Shown: in pieces, positions 10,801-20,168 of the stretch
Layout of the letters: each line of letters opens with the position of its first letter
Position numbering within the stretch: position 1 is the first letter of the stretch
DNA from: Candidatus Thalassarchaeaceae archaeon
GTDB lineage: Archaea > Thermoplasmatota > Poseidoniia > Poseidoniales > Thalassarchaeaceae
Assembly (NCBI GenBank): GCA_023700245.1
Contig: JAJPRE010000007.1
Coordinates: forward strand, 1-64,000
Direction: 5' to 3'
Length of the DNA: 64,000 nucleotides
Program-made: the position numbers and the translations under genes
Notes under the pieces: model-generated
Told to the model about the DNA's origin: nothing
Database searches by the model: none
What the model saw: only the letters and a program-made list of their open reading frames with translations

Positions 10801-11792
10801 GGTCTCCCAGCAATAACATCATCCATAAATCTGGTAATTTTTGGAATTTTTCTGGACTCAAAAATTACATCCTTTTCCTTTTCTTTTCCCTTATTTGCAA
10901 AATCTGAGATGAATTCCCATCCTGTAATTTTTAATCTTTCTACATGTTTCTTTATTTTTGGAGCTTTAAGGCACAAACCTTCTCCAATGACTAACATCAC
11001 TCCACCCCTTATCCTTGTCCTAGATGTCCCATTAGAATTTATTACGTTACGAACTTCCTTGAAACCTGCGCATTCATTTTTTTCTGTTTCCTCTCCATTA
11101 ATCATAACTGGACACGCTCTAACAATTGTCTCAATCTCTTCGGGAGGTGGTTTATACTGTAATCCAACACGATAAAGTCCAAATTCTTCTTTGACTCTTT
11201 CAACTTCATCTGTGGTTGGAATATATCTGCCGACACCCAACTCCCTCCGTATCATATCGCCAATTAGCACACCGAGTGCTTGCGCAGTCCCTCCTGCAGC
11301 ACGAATAGGGCCGCAGAAGTCTATAGATAGAAATTCAGAACCATCAACATTGTTTAGAATCCTAACATCTCCAATGCCTTCTAATGGGGCTACTAAAACA
11401 GCTTCCGTGAGAACAGCTAATCCAACTCTCAAACCGCAGTCAATTGATATTTGCAAATCTTTAGTTTCCTCAAATTTACTTTTTGCAACATCAACTCCTA
11501 TCTTTATTGATGCAGTTTCCCTATCATGTTCTTTCAATAGTTTTCTTAAGTCATGCTCGATTGACAAATCTTTCAAGTAATCTTTCTGCAGAAGTTTTTC
11601 AGTCCTACTCGCAAGATCAGAAGCCCTTGGAATTTCTATATAATTTTCAAAGTCTAAGTTTTTTAATTTAGCCCTTGATGCTAAATTATATACTTCTTCA
11701 GTTTTATCATCTAACCATTGCTGATATCTCTGAATTTCTCCTTCTAGAATTTCAGAATCATATATTTCAGTTACTGTATTTTTTATCGACAT
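7824..11792 (-). CDS. polC: DNA polymerase D large subunit DP2
   Basis: DP2 motifs ([56 protein letters not shown]), zinc motifs; start moved to ATG 11792 with SD-like GGGGTGA. Confidence 0.96.
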   Translation of the reverse strand: [1322 protein letters not shown]

Positions 11793-11935
11793 TCCGTCAC
11801 CCCCCCGTCCTGTCATATAATTCACGACCACACTAGACCGCACAAGAACATTGACTGTAATAATACCCTTTTCGAGACTTATTTAGGATAACGTTCTTGC
11901 CACTCTTACATCTCCCCGATGAAGGTAATGTACAG

Positions 11936-12520
11936 ATGACTCCAATCAATGATGCAAAATTAAACCTTATCAATAAAATAAAAGAACTAGCATATTTATA
12001 TTCTCCAAATGAACATTTCACATTAGCAAGCGGGCGTAAAAGCCCTCATTTTTTTGATATGAAGCCAGTCATGATGAATCCGGAATGTGCCCATTTATTG
12101 GGAATATTGATCCATGATGCAATCAACGATTTTGATAGAGTAGATGCTATTGGTGGACTAGAATTGGGCGCTGTTCCATTGACAGGTATAGCCATTGCTA
12201 AAGCAGGTAAGGGCTCCAAATTAAAAGGATTTATTGTTCGTAAAGAGCCAAAAGGTAGAGGAGGAAGGAAGACTGGAAATCCTCCTGGAATTGAGGGAGC
12301 AAGTATCACTAAAGGTGAACATATTATTTTACTTGAAGATGTTACTACAACCGGTGGTTCAGCACTTAAAGCTGCAAAAATTCTTCAAGATATAGGTTGT
12401 AAAGTTGTAGGTTGTATAACTATACTAGACAGGCAAGAAGGAGGAATCAAAGCTTTTGCTGAATCCAACATTCCTCTAATCCCACTAGTACTTAGATCAG
12501 ATATTTCTGGAGAGAAATGA
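11936..12520 (+). CDS. pyrE: orotate phosphoribosyltransferase
   Basis: PRPP motif IILLEDVTTTGGSALKA; HFTLASGRKSPHFFD. Confidence 0.93.
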   Translation: MTPINDAKLNLINKIKELAYLYSPNEHFTLASGRKSPHFFDMKPVMMNPECAHLLGILIHDAINDFDRVDAIGGLELGAVPLTGIAIAKAGKGSKLKGFIVRKEPKGRGGRKTGNPPGIEGASITKGEHIILLEDVTTTGGSALKAAKILQDIGCKVVGCITILDRQEGGIKAFAESNIPLIPLVLRSDISGEK

Positions 12521-12919
12521 ATGTCCCAGCATCGTATAGATACTGAAGAACTTCCGTATCTTCCTGAAAAAATCCCCAAAAAAGAATATTTGGGGGTACA
12601 AGGATTTTTTTCTCTCGATATGAGGGTCGGAGAGATATTAGAGGTTGAACAATTTCCTGAAATGAAAAAACCTTCATATAAAATAAAAGTGAATTTTGGT
12701 CCTGTAATTGGTATACTTTGGACTTCAGCACAGGTTACTAACTATTCAAGAGGAGAATTAATTGGTCGTAAAGTAGTAGGTGCAATTAACTTAGGAGATA
12801 AAACTCTCCCAAAGGGTTTCGTATCCCAGTTTCTAATTCTAGGGGCATTAGAATCTGATGGTACAGTACAACTTTTACAAGTACCATCTAATACGCTTCT
12901 TGGCTCAATTATTTCATAG
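12521..12919 (+). CDS. csaA: tRNA-binding-domain protein, CsaA-like
   Basis: OB-fold tRNA-binding pattern: DMRVGEILEVEQFPEMKKPSYKIKVNFG... VVGAINLGDKTLPKGFVSQFLILGA. Confidence 0.85.
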   Translation: MSQHRIDTEELPYLPEKIPKKEYLGVQGFFSLDMRVGEILEVEQFPEMKKPSYKIKVNFGPVIGILWTSAQVTNYSRGELIGRKVVGAINLGDKTLPKGFVSQFLILGALESDGTVQLLQVPSNTLLGSIIS

Positions 12920-12977
12920 TAAAATTCCCAATATTGTATGCTAATAACCGTTATACTCAATAACCTTATTCTATCCC

Positions 12978-13472
12978 TTGGATAATATGACTTATGTATC
13001 AATGACTACTACTCTAGGGGAAATACAAATTAAACTCTATACAGAGGATTGTCCAGAAACAACTACCAATTTTCTAAAGTTATTAGATGATGGTTTTTAT
13101 GATGGCTTACATTTTCATCGAATAATAAAAGATTTTATGATTCAAGGAGGTTGTCCAAAATCTAAAGATCCCGAAAGTAGAGCTGCAGGTACAGGCGGTC
13201 CAGGATGGCAAATACCTTGTGAGTCTTCAGCGCTTGCAAAAACACATGATAAACCCGGACTCTTTTCTATGGCAAACGCAGGGCCAAATACTGGCGGATC
13301 ACAATTTTTCTTAACAACCGTTTCAACTCCATGGTTAGATGGTAAACATGCAGTCTTTGGTGAAGTAGTAAAAGGAATGGATATAGTAAAAGCAATTGAA
13401 AACCAACCTACTAATTTTAGAGATAAGCCAGACACACCCCAACAAATAATATCAGTAAAAAGATTAGTTTAG
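12978..13472 (+). CDS. cyclophilin-type peptidyl-prolyl cis-trans isomerase
   Basis: YDGLHFHRIIKDFMIQGGCP...SMANAGPNTGGSQFFLTT...LDGKHAVFGEVVKGMDIV. Confidence 0.95.
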   Translation: MDNMTYVSMTTTLGEIQIKLYTEDCPETTTNFLKLLDDGFYDGLHFHRIIKDFMIQGGCPKSKDPESRAAGTGGPGWQIPCESSALAKTHDKPGLFSMANAGPNTGGSQFFLTTVSTPWLDGKHAVFGEVVKGMDIVKAIENQPTNFRDKPDTPQQIISVKRLV

Positions 13473-13536
13473 TCCAATAATATTTAATTTAACATATAAT
13501 AATATAGTTTATTAATAATTATTAACTGGGTCGTGT

Positions 13537-15138
13537 ATGGGAAAGCACCACGCTGGAGATCGAAGAATAATTACTATCAGTTTACCAGAAGATATTGCTA
13601 AAAAACTAGATTTAAATGTCGGCAAGGGTAAAGATACTGGACGTTCAGCAACTATTTGTAAAATGATTTCCGAATCATTAGACTCTAAAATTCCAAAGTT
13701 AGTCAAAGTAAATGATATATCTTCTATAAGTCCTAAATTAGTCATTGGTAAAGTAAGAGAAGAAGTTGATACTATGGGAATAGTTGAAGTGCCCGCAGAT
13801 CGATATTATGGAGCACAAACTGCAAGATCTTTGATAAATTTCAAAATAGGTGATGATATAATGCCTCGATCAATAATAAGGGCATTTGGAATATTAAAAC
13901 AATCAGCAGCTGAAGTTAATATTGAGCTGGGAGAATTAAATTCAGGAATTGGTAAATTAATAGTCAGTACCTGTGATGAGGTCATATCTGGAAATTTAGA
14001 TGATCACTTCCCTCTCCGTATTTGGCAAACTGGTTCTGGTACTCAAACAAATATGAATGCCAATGAAGTAATTGCAAATAGGGCAATTGAAATGGTCAAC
14101 GGCGTTTTAGGAAGTAAAATACCTGTACATCCAAATGATCACGTCAATATGGCGCAATCAAGTAATGATACATTTCCAACTGCTATGCATTTAGCTGCAG
14201 CAGAAGAAATTTATCATAAATTATTACCTTCGGTAAGATCTATGAAATCTGAACTTGAAAAAAAAGTAATTGAATTTGATGGTATTATAAAAATTGGACG
14301 CACGCACCTTATGGATGCAGTTCCATTAACTCTTAGCCAAGAATTTAGTGGATATGTTGCTATGCTAAATGCAGATATTACTAGGATTGAATTTATATTA
14401 ACTGATCTATTTGAATTGGCCCTAGGTGGGACCGCAGTAGGAACTGGATTGAATTCCCATCCTGATTTCGCAAAGCATGTCGCTATAAAAATGGCAGAAA
14501 AAACAGGACTTCCATTTGAAACAGCCAACAATAAATTTGCTCAATTGGCAGCACATGATGCAGTAGTTTCAGCATCTGGGGCATTAAACACACTATCAGT
14601 ATCATTAATGAAGATTGCAAATGATATACGTTGGTTAGCATCTGGTCCGCGCTGTGGATTTGGTGAACTATCTCTCCCAGCTAATGAACCCGGATCTAGC
14701 ATAATGCCAGGCAAAGTAAATCCTACACAAGCCGAAGCAATGACGATGGTTTGTTGCCAAGTTATGGGTAATAATTCTGCAATATCTATTGGAGGAAGCC
14801 AGGGTAATTTCGAATTAAATGTTTTCAAGCCAATGATGATACATAATCTTCTTCACAGCATCAATCTCTTATCCGATTGCTGTACTTCATTTACAAATAA
14901 TTGTATTGTTGGTATTACTGCAAACAAAAGCCAGATAAGTAACCATCTTGAAAACTCTTTAATGTTAGTTACAGCGCTAAATTCACATATTGGATATGAT
15001 AATTCAGCCAAGATAGCCAAACATGCACATAAAAACAACTTGACATTAAGACAAAGTGCAATTAAGTTAGAGCTCTTAACTGACAAACAATTCAATGATT
15101 GGGTAGTTGCTAAAGAAATGACAGGGCCAAAAAAATAA
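13537..15138 (+). CDS. fumC: class II fumarate hydratase with N-terminal ribbon-helix-helix-like extension
   Basis: FumC signatures ([47 protein letters not shown]); N-terminus [41 protein letters not shown] resembles RHH/CopG. Confidence 0.93.
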   Translation: MGKHHAGDRRIITISLPEDIAKKLDLNVGKGKDTGRSATICKMISESLDSKIPKLVKVNDISSISPKLVIGKVREEVDTMGIVEVPADRYYGAQTARSLINFKIGDDIMPRSIIRAFGILKQSAAEVNIELGELNSGIGKLIVSTCDEVISGNLDDHFPLRIWQTGSGTQTNMNANEVIANRAIEMVNGVLGSKIPVHPNDHVNMAQSSNDTFPTAMHLAAAEEIYHKLLPSVRSMKSELEKKVIEFDGIIKIGRTHLMDAVPLTLSQEFSGYVAMLNADITRIEFILTDLFELALGGTAVGTGLNSHPDFAKHVAIKMAEKTGLPFETANNKFAQLAAHDAVVSASGALNTLSVSLMKIANDIRWLASGPRCGFGELSLPANEPGSSIMPGKVNPTQAEAMTMVCCQVMGNNSAISIGGSQGNFELNVFKPMMIHNLLHSINLLSDCCTSFTNNCIVGITANKSQISNHLENSLMLVTALNSHIGYDNSAKIAKHAHKNNLTLRQSAIKLELLTDKQFNDWVVAKEMTGPKK

Positions 15139-15174
15139 AATAATATTGGGCAAAGATAACCAAGTTGGGAGCAA

Positions 15175-15210
15175 CAGAGAACAACACCTATGGGGGGGCG
15201 TTGTTCTCTG
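15175..15210 (+). other. strong hairpin, stem CAGAGAACAAC / GTTGTTCTCTG, G7 run in loop
   Basis: Perfect 11-bp inverted repeat with flanking GGAG/CTCC able to extend the structure. Confidence 0.8.
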
Positions 15211-15273
15211 ATTACTCCGCAGGGTCTGGTTCCATTTTGGTCATAAGACGGTTAATTTTCCCAGGTAGCTACT

Positions 15274-15300
15274 AATAATCCGCTAAGGATTATTTTGTTT
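15274..15300 (+). terminator. putative hairpin with T-rich tail
   Basis: AATAATCC-gctaa-GGATTATT followed by ttgttt. Confidence 0.35.
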
Positions 15301-15533
15301 GATGTTTCCATCTTTTCCGACTTTTGATAAATTACTTTTTCATTTGCCGTTTTTGTTTCTATTACCAATTCTCACAGGTTCTTTTCACAAAACTAGTACC
15401 ATTACACTCCACGATTTTATTCGCGCTCGCTTTTGCGTGTTTCTCTTTCAATTTTACTTGATTGTTCCCCACGACACAACTCAGGATTGTCTCCTCCCCC
15501 TTCTTGTGTGTACCTCTACGGTATGGTATCTGA

Positions 15534-15576
15534 TTCGGTTTTGTTTTCCCCGCCTAAACGTTCGGTTTTGTTTTCC
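15534..15576. repeat. 16-bp direct repeat TTCGGTTTTGTTTTCC, two copies
   Basis: Copies at 15534-15549 and 15561-15576, identical. Confidence 0.85.
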
Positions 15577-15878
15577 TCAGCCCCTGTTATTTATTTTTCC
15601 ATTCTTTCGTTTGGATATTTCCACTTCAGTTCTACCGCCATCTCAATCACCCACAGGTGATCTCGACTATTGCCTCGATCTCTTTTCAGAAATCGATTTT
15701 ACTGCCCCAAATTTGAGGCTCGGTTTTTGTGGCCCGCGGATAAGCCGAAGCGCATCCACACCACTCCCTCGGAGCAGCAAGGCAAATAGGAAGATGCCCG
15801 ACTTTTAAATGTTTCGGCAATAAAGCCGCAGTACACTGGAAATGCCCCTCCAATTACGTTAATTTCCACTGAAATTTT

Positions 15879-16955
15879 TTAATCACGAAGTTTTCTTATT
15901 CTCTCTTTGAGCAGTGCCCTCTTTTCATCATTTACTACTAATTTATTTGAGGATTTCAAGCGACGATTCAATACCCTTTCTTCGATTAAGAAAATTTTAC
16001 CTTCCGAATCGCCAAGGACTAAAATTTCACCATACCTTTTCATTTTTCTTATTCTTGAATTATGTTTTATATGATATTTTAATACTCCTGAATCAACATC
16101 AATTATGCTAATTTTGGAGTTAGTTGTCCAAGTCGAAACCCATAAACAATCAGTACTCTCAATCAATGGCCCACTGATAATTTTATCTATAATCCCGTTA
16201 ACATTATACTCCCAATTATTTTCTTTTGAGTATATCATTCCAGATTCCAGTCCAATAACCATATCTTTCATAACTTCTATTACCTTTACCGAAGAATCTC
16301 CTATTTTTACTTCGTTAATTTCATCTTTGTTTAATACTGTAATCAATCCATTACTATGCCCAAGGTAAATAATTTGATCCTTTTTAAATCCCGTTGTAAT
16401 TGGATTTTTATTTTTTAATGATACATATTCGACTTTTTTGCCGGGTGTAATTTTCCCATATCCGCATTTGGGTCTACTAAGTCCTACGCATACCCCATAT
16501 TTTGTTGAACAGAAAAACCACGGCTTACCCTCTATAATCCACTTTTCTAAAATTTTTCCATTTTGATCCAAATGCCATATTATTGATTCAGAATAATTAG
16601 AAATATGCAGGTCATATATTGAGGAACTAACCCAAATATCACCATTATTCACTTGGACAAAATCACTCAAACCTTCCAACTTTAAACTCCATAAAATTTT
16701 TCCTTTTAACAAATCAATTGAGTGCACATTACCTTCCTCAGTCAAGTATATTTTTTTTCCAAAAATAATTAATTCTGAACATGGACCTTCAAACTTATTC
16801 CTCCATTTCTCAATTCCTGAATTTATAGACCAACAAATCAATAATCCTTCTTTTGAACCGACTATGAGATAATCATCATGACTACTAATTACTGTACATT
16901 CACTATTCAAATTACGTACAAATGAAGAGATATCTTCTAATCTCATATATTCCAT
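15879..16955 (-). CDS. beta-propeller (PQQ/WD40-like) repeat protein
   Basis: Repeated blades such as DDYLIVGSKEGLLICWSINSGIEKWRNKF and EGNVHSIDLLKGKILWSL. Confidence 0.7.
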   Translation of the reverse strand: MEYMRLEDISSFVRNLNSECTVISSHDDYLIVGSKEGLLICWSINSGIEKWRNKFEGPCSELIIFGKKIYLTEEGNVHSIDLLKGKILWSLKLEGLSDFVQVNNGDIWVSSSIYDLHISNYSESIIWHLDQNGKILEKWIIEGKPWFFCSTKYGVCVGLSRPKCGYGKITPGKKVEYVSLKNKNPITTGFKKDQIIYLGHSNGLITVLNKDEINEVKIGDSSVKVIEVMKDMVIGLESGMIYSKENNWEYNVNGIIDKIISGPLIESTDCLWVSTWTTNSKISIIDVDSGVLKYHIKHNSRIRKMKRYGEILVLGDSEGKIFLIEERVLNRRLKSSNKLVVNDEKRALLKERIRKLRD

Positions 16956-16978
16956 AATACTGACCCCGTATATTAAAT

Positions 16979-18475
16979 TTATATTCCATAAAGATCCTTT
17001 ATCTTATTTTTTAAATAATCTATAAATTCATCAGACGATGGTGGTGAACCGGTGGCTTCTTCTATCAGTAAGGCGGGTTCTAGAATACTTCCTCTGGAAT
17101 GTATATTCTCTCTCATCCAATCTAACAATGATGAGAAATCTCCTTCTTTAATTTGACTTTCTAAATCTCCCAAGTCTTTCCTTGCAGTAGTTAAAAGTTG
17201 AGCAGAATATAAATTACCCAACGTATAAGTTGGGAAATAACCAAATGCACCCATTGACCAATGAACATCTTGCAATACTCCTAATGTATCATTAGGTGGA
17301 ATAACACCTAAAAATTCTTCATACATATTATTCCATACTTTTGGTAAATCATCAACTTCTATGTCTCCACTGATCAACATCTTTTCTATTTCATATCTTA
17401 TCATTATGTGGAGATTATAGGTTGCTTCGTCAGCCTCAACTCGAATTAAACTAGGCTCTATTAAATTCACTGAACGCCAAAGATCTTCTGGGGTAACACC
17501 TATCATATTATCAGGAAAACATTCTGCCCACAATGGTAGCGACCATTCGCAAAATGCCAAAGATCTACCAATCTGATTTTCCCATAATCTACTTTGACTT
17601 TCATGAATTCCAAGGCCATTTGCCTTTCCTGCTGGTTGAAAATCTAATGCTCTCGGCCTTCCTTGTTCGTATAGGCCGTGCCCTGTTTCATGCATTGAAC
17701 CATAGAGAGAACCAAACGGTTCAGTCGCTGAGTACCTTGTTGTCCATCTTACATCATCAGGATTAGGCCCTCCGCAAAATGGATGTGTAGAAGCATCTCT
17801 TCTACCAGCATCAAAATCAAAACCTATTGATTCAGAGACTTTTTGACTTAGGGATTCTTGCCCTCGTTGAATCCAAGTACTTCTTTCAACCCATTCCATA
17901 TTAGGTCTCTTGCCGTTGTCCATCACAGATTTAATCAGTGGAGCAACACTTTCTCTTAAGTTAGTAAATAATGGGTCTAATCTAGATACAGTGAGTCCGG
18001 ATTCATAATTATCAAGTAAAGCATCATATCGCAATTCTTCATATCCTAAATAATCCGCCTCTTGCCTAACTAAATCTATCATTTTCTTCAAGTCATCTCT
18101 AAATATTGAAAAATCATCTTTTGCACGTGCCTCGGTCCATGTTACCATGGACTTAGATCTATGTTTTGCGACTTCAATTACAAATTTAGTAGGTAATTTT
18201 GTTGCTTTATCATATGATTTTCTGATTAATCTTAGATTACCTGATTGAACCTCATTTAATTTCTCATCATTCTCCAATTCTATTAAGAGCTCACCAATTC
18301 GTAAATCCGTCATTTTAAGATGGCCACTAGAAGATAGCCATGCTAATTGTTCCGCCCTCAAAGTCGAAGCATTTGGAGGCATCATTACTTCCTGATCCCA
18401 GCTTAATAATCCACCAATTTGTTCTATTAAATCAATCTCTTTCATCTTATCCATCAATTCTGAGTAAGCAGACAC
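16979..18475 (-). CDS. M32 family metallocarboxypeptidase (Taq-type)
   Basis: HETGH zinc motif (GSMHETGHGLYEQGRP); GIHESQSRLWENQIGRS. Confidence 0.93.
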   Translation of the reverse strand: MSAYSELMDKMKEIDLIEQIGGLLSWDQEVMMPPNASTLRAEQLAWLSSSGHLKMTDLRIGELLIELENDEKLNEVQSGNLRLIRKSYDKATKLPTKFVIEVAKHRSKSMVTWTEARAKDDFSIFRDDLKKMIDLVRQEADYLGYEELRYDALLDNYESGLTVSRLDPLFTNLRESVAPLIKSVMDNGKRPNMEWVERSTWIQRGQESLSQKVSESIGFDFDAGRRDASTHPFCGGPNPDDVRWTTRYSATEPFGSLYGSMHETGHGLYEQGRPRALDFQPAGKANGLGIHESQSRLWENQIGRSLAFCEWSLPLWAECFPDNMIGVTPEDLWRSVNLIEPSLIRVEADEATYNLHIMIRYEIEKMLISGDIEVDDLPKVWNNMYEEFLGVIPPNDTLGVLQDVHWSMGAFGYFPTYTLGNLYSAQLLTTARKDLGDLESQIKEGDFSSLLDWMRENIHSRGSILEPALLIEEATGSPPSSDEFIDYLKNKIKDLYGI

Positions 18476-18578
18476 GAACCTCCGAGATTGTTCTAAGACA
18501 CATAGGTTACGGATAGAGTCTTAATTTATTGACTTAATTAAACATCTTCTTTCAAAATACAATCAAATTTCCGAACTA

Positions 18579-20168
18579 TTGATGGTAGATTATGATTCGC
18601 GTAAATCAATGGTCAGCAGTGATGTCCGCGTCAACATTTCTGTGACAGATAGAATTTTACTTCATTTATGGGAACAAGATCACCAAGCTGATCATTATTT
18701 AGTAACATATGAAATGACAAGACCTGGAATAGCAGAAGTTTGTGCATTACATCCACCAAATGTATCTAGATCAATGAGGGATATTATTTCTGAAGGATGG
18801 GCAACTGAACATACGAGGTCAATCAGAGGAGTTGACCGAAGGCAAAAAACATGGCAATTATCTGATGATGGACGGCATGCAATTTCCGAGAAGATGTCTC
18901 AACTTCGATCAACAAAAGTATTACTCAGGGGACGGGATAATAATCTTCTTGAAATAAGGGCAGACGAAGCATCTTTGAATCTAAAAGCAAATCTCACACT
19001 ACTACAAATCTTAATGCATGCACAACATGAAGGCGTTCTTAATTTTGGAGACATTAGATTTGGAACAATAATTAATTCAGATGAAAATATAAGACCTGGC
19101 TCAATTAGTATGTTATCTGGAGCTCATTCAACATATCATACTCGTCCCCCAGATACTCGAACTGTCCATGGGCGAAAACTCGAAAAAGATGGAATAAGTA
19201 AATGGTATAAATCCCAAACTCCTTTATTTGTTCTATCAGGTATAGCGGGTTGCGGTAAAACTACTTTAGTATCGTTTTGGATTGATGATGTGTTAAAAAA
19301 TAATCAAGAAACAGAAATTATGTATTATCCTTGTCAACCTTGGGACACAACACTTGGAATAGCCACTAGTATATTGCATCGCTTTGGTATACGTTCACCA
19401 GGTAAATCACAGGACCCATATGGCGTCTTAGAGGCAATACCTCTTAAACCAGGAATGGATTTTAATTTAGATTTATACAGGCGTAGAGTTACAGCCCATT
19501 TATTGGATAAAAAAGGCCTTAGAAAAGATAATCTTAATCAAATTCTTATAATTTTAGATGATGTACATAATATTGATTCTTCTGGACAGAACTTTTTTGG
19601 TATGCTATTACAAATTGCTGAAGATACAAATATTCGACTCTTGATGATATCTAGAAAAAATTTAAGTTTTTATGATCGTAGAGATGTGCATACCCGTAAT
19701 CGTGTAAGTGAATTTACACTTTCAGGACTTTCTGTTGAAGAAATAACTGTTTGGCTCAATACATTACCATTATCAAAAAATGCCCCTATAGTGGAAATCT
19801 ATCAGGCTACAGGAGGACACCCTCTTGCTTTAGAATTATTAGAATTATATGGTCAGATATTACATGATGATTGGTTGAGATTTTTGGATGAAGAAATCCT
19901 GAATGTATTGCCAAATGATCATAGAGAAATATTGGCCCTTCTTGCAGTATCTGATCGACCAGTTCCTTGGAAGATTCTAGCAGATGCAGCAGACTTTAGT
20001 GGAAAGCCTCCAACTCAAATTATTGAACGAGGATTGATGCTCGAACTTACCGAAGGAATGTGGATACATGAAGCCCTAAGGTCAAGATTACTTAGGGAAG
20101 TAGGAGTCACAAACGAAATTAGATTAAAGAAATTAAAGAATGCTAGATTAAGACATATGTCGATCTAA
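18579..20168 (+). CDS. winged-helix + STAND (MalT/NB-ARC-like) P-loop ATPase
   Basis: N-terminal wHTH-like region; VHGRKLEKDG, Walker A LSGIAGCGKTTL, Walker B LIILDDVH, GHPLALELLELYG (GLPLAL-like). Confidence 0.75.
   Translation: MMVDYDSRKSMVSSDVRVNISVTDRILLHLWEQDHQADHYLVTYEMTRPGIAEVCALHPPNVSRSMRDIISEGWATEHTRSIRGVDRRQKTWQLSDDGRHAISEKMSQLRSTKVLLRGRDNNLLEIRADEASLNLKANLTLLQILMHAQHEGVLNFGDIRFGTIINSDENIRPGSISMLSGAHSTYHTRPPDTRTVHGRKLEKDGISKWYKSQTPLFVLSGIAGCGKTTLVSFWIDDVLKNNQETEIMYYPCQPWDTTLGIATSILHRFGIRSPGKSQDPYGVLEAIPLKPGMDFNLDLYRRRVTAHLLDKKGLRKDNLNQILIILDDVHNIDSSGQNFFGMLLQIAEDTNIRLLMISRKNLSFYDRRDVHTRNRVSEFTLSGLSVEEITVWLNTLPLSKNAPIVEIYQATGGHPLALELLELYGQILHDDWLRFLDEEILNVLPNDHREILALLAVSDRPVPWKILADAADFSGKPPTQIIERGLMLELTEGMWIHEALRSRLLREVGVTNEIRLKKLKNARLRHMSI

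Larger units (their letters stand above)
15139..15878. ncRNA. candidate structured non-coding RNA region, strand and family undetermined
   Basis: ~740 nt without convincing CDS between convergent genes; 11-bp perfect hairpin at 15175-15210, second hairpin at 15274-15294, 16-bp direct repeat, GC-rich 3' portion. Confidence 0.4.

Noticed and set aside
7824-11792. Possible intein in PolD DP2
   Set aside because: The catalytic CDGDED...[12 protein letters not shown] region is uninterrupted and no intein splice motifs (Cys start, HN end) were seen
15299-15808. 169-aa plus-strand ORF (MMFPSFPTFDKLLFHLPFLFLL...)
   Set aside because: Composition follows the pyrimidine-rich DNA (F/L/P/S-rich), with no SD or domain pattern, and it overlaps structured RNA-like sequence; treated as non-coding
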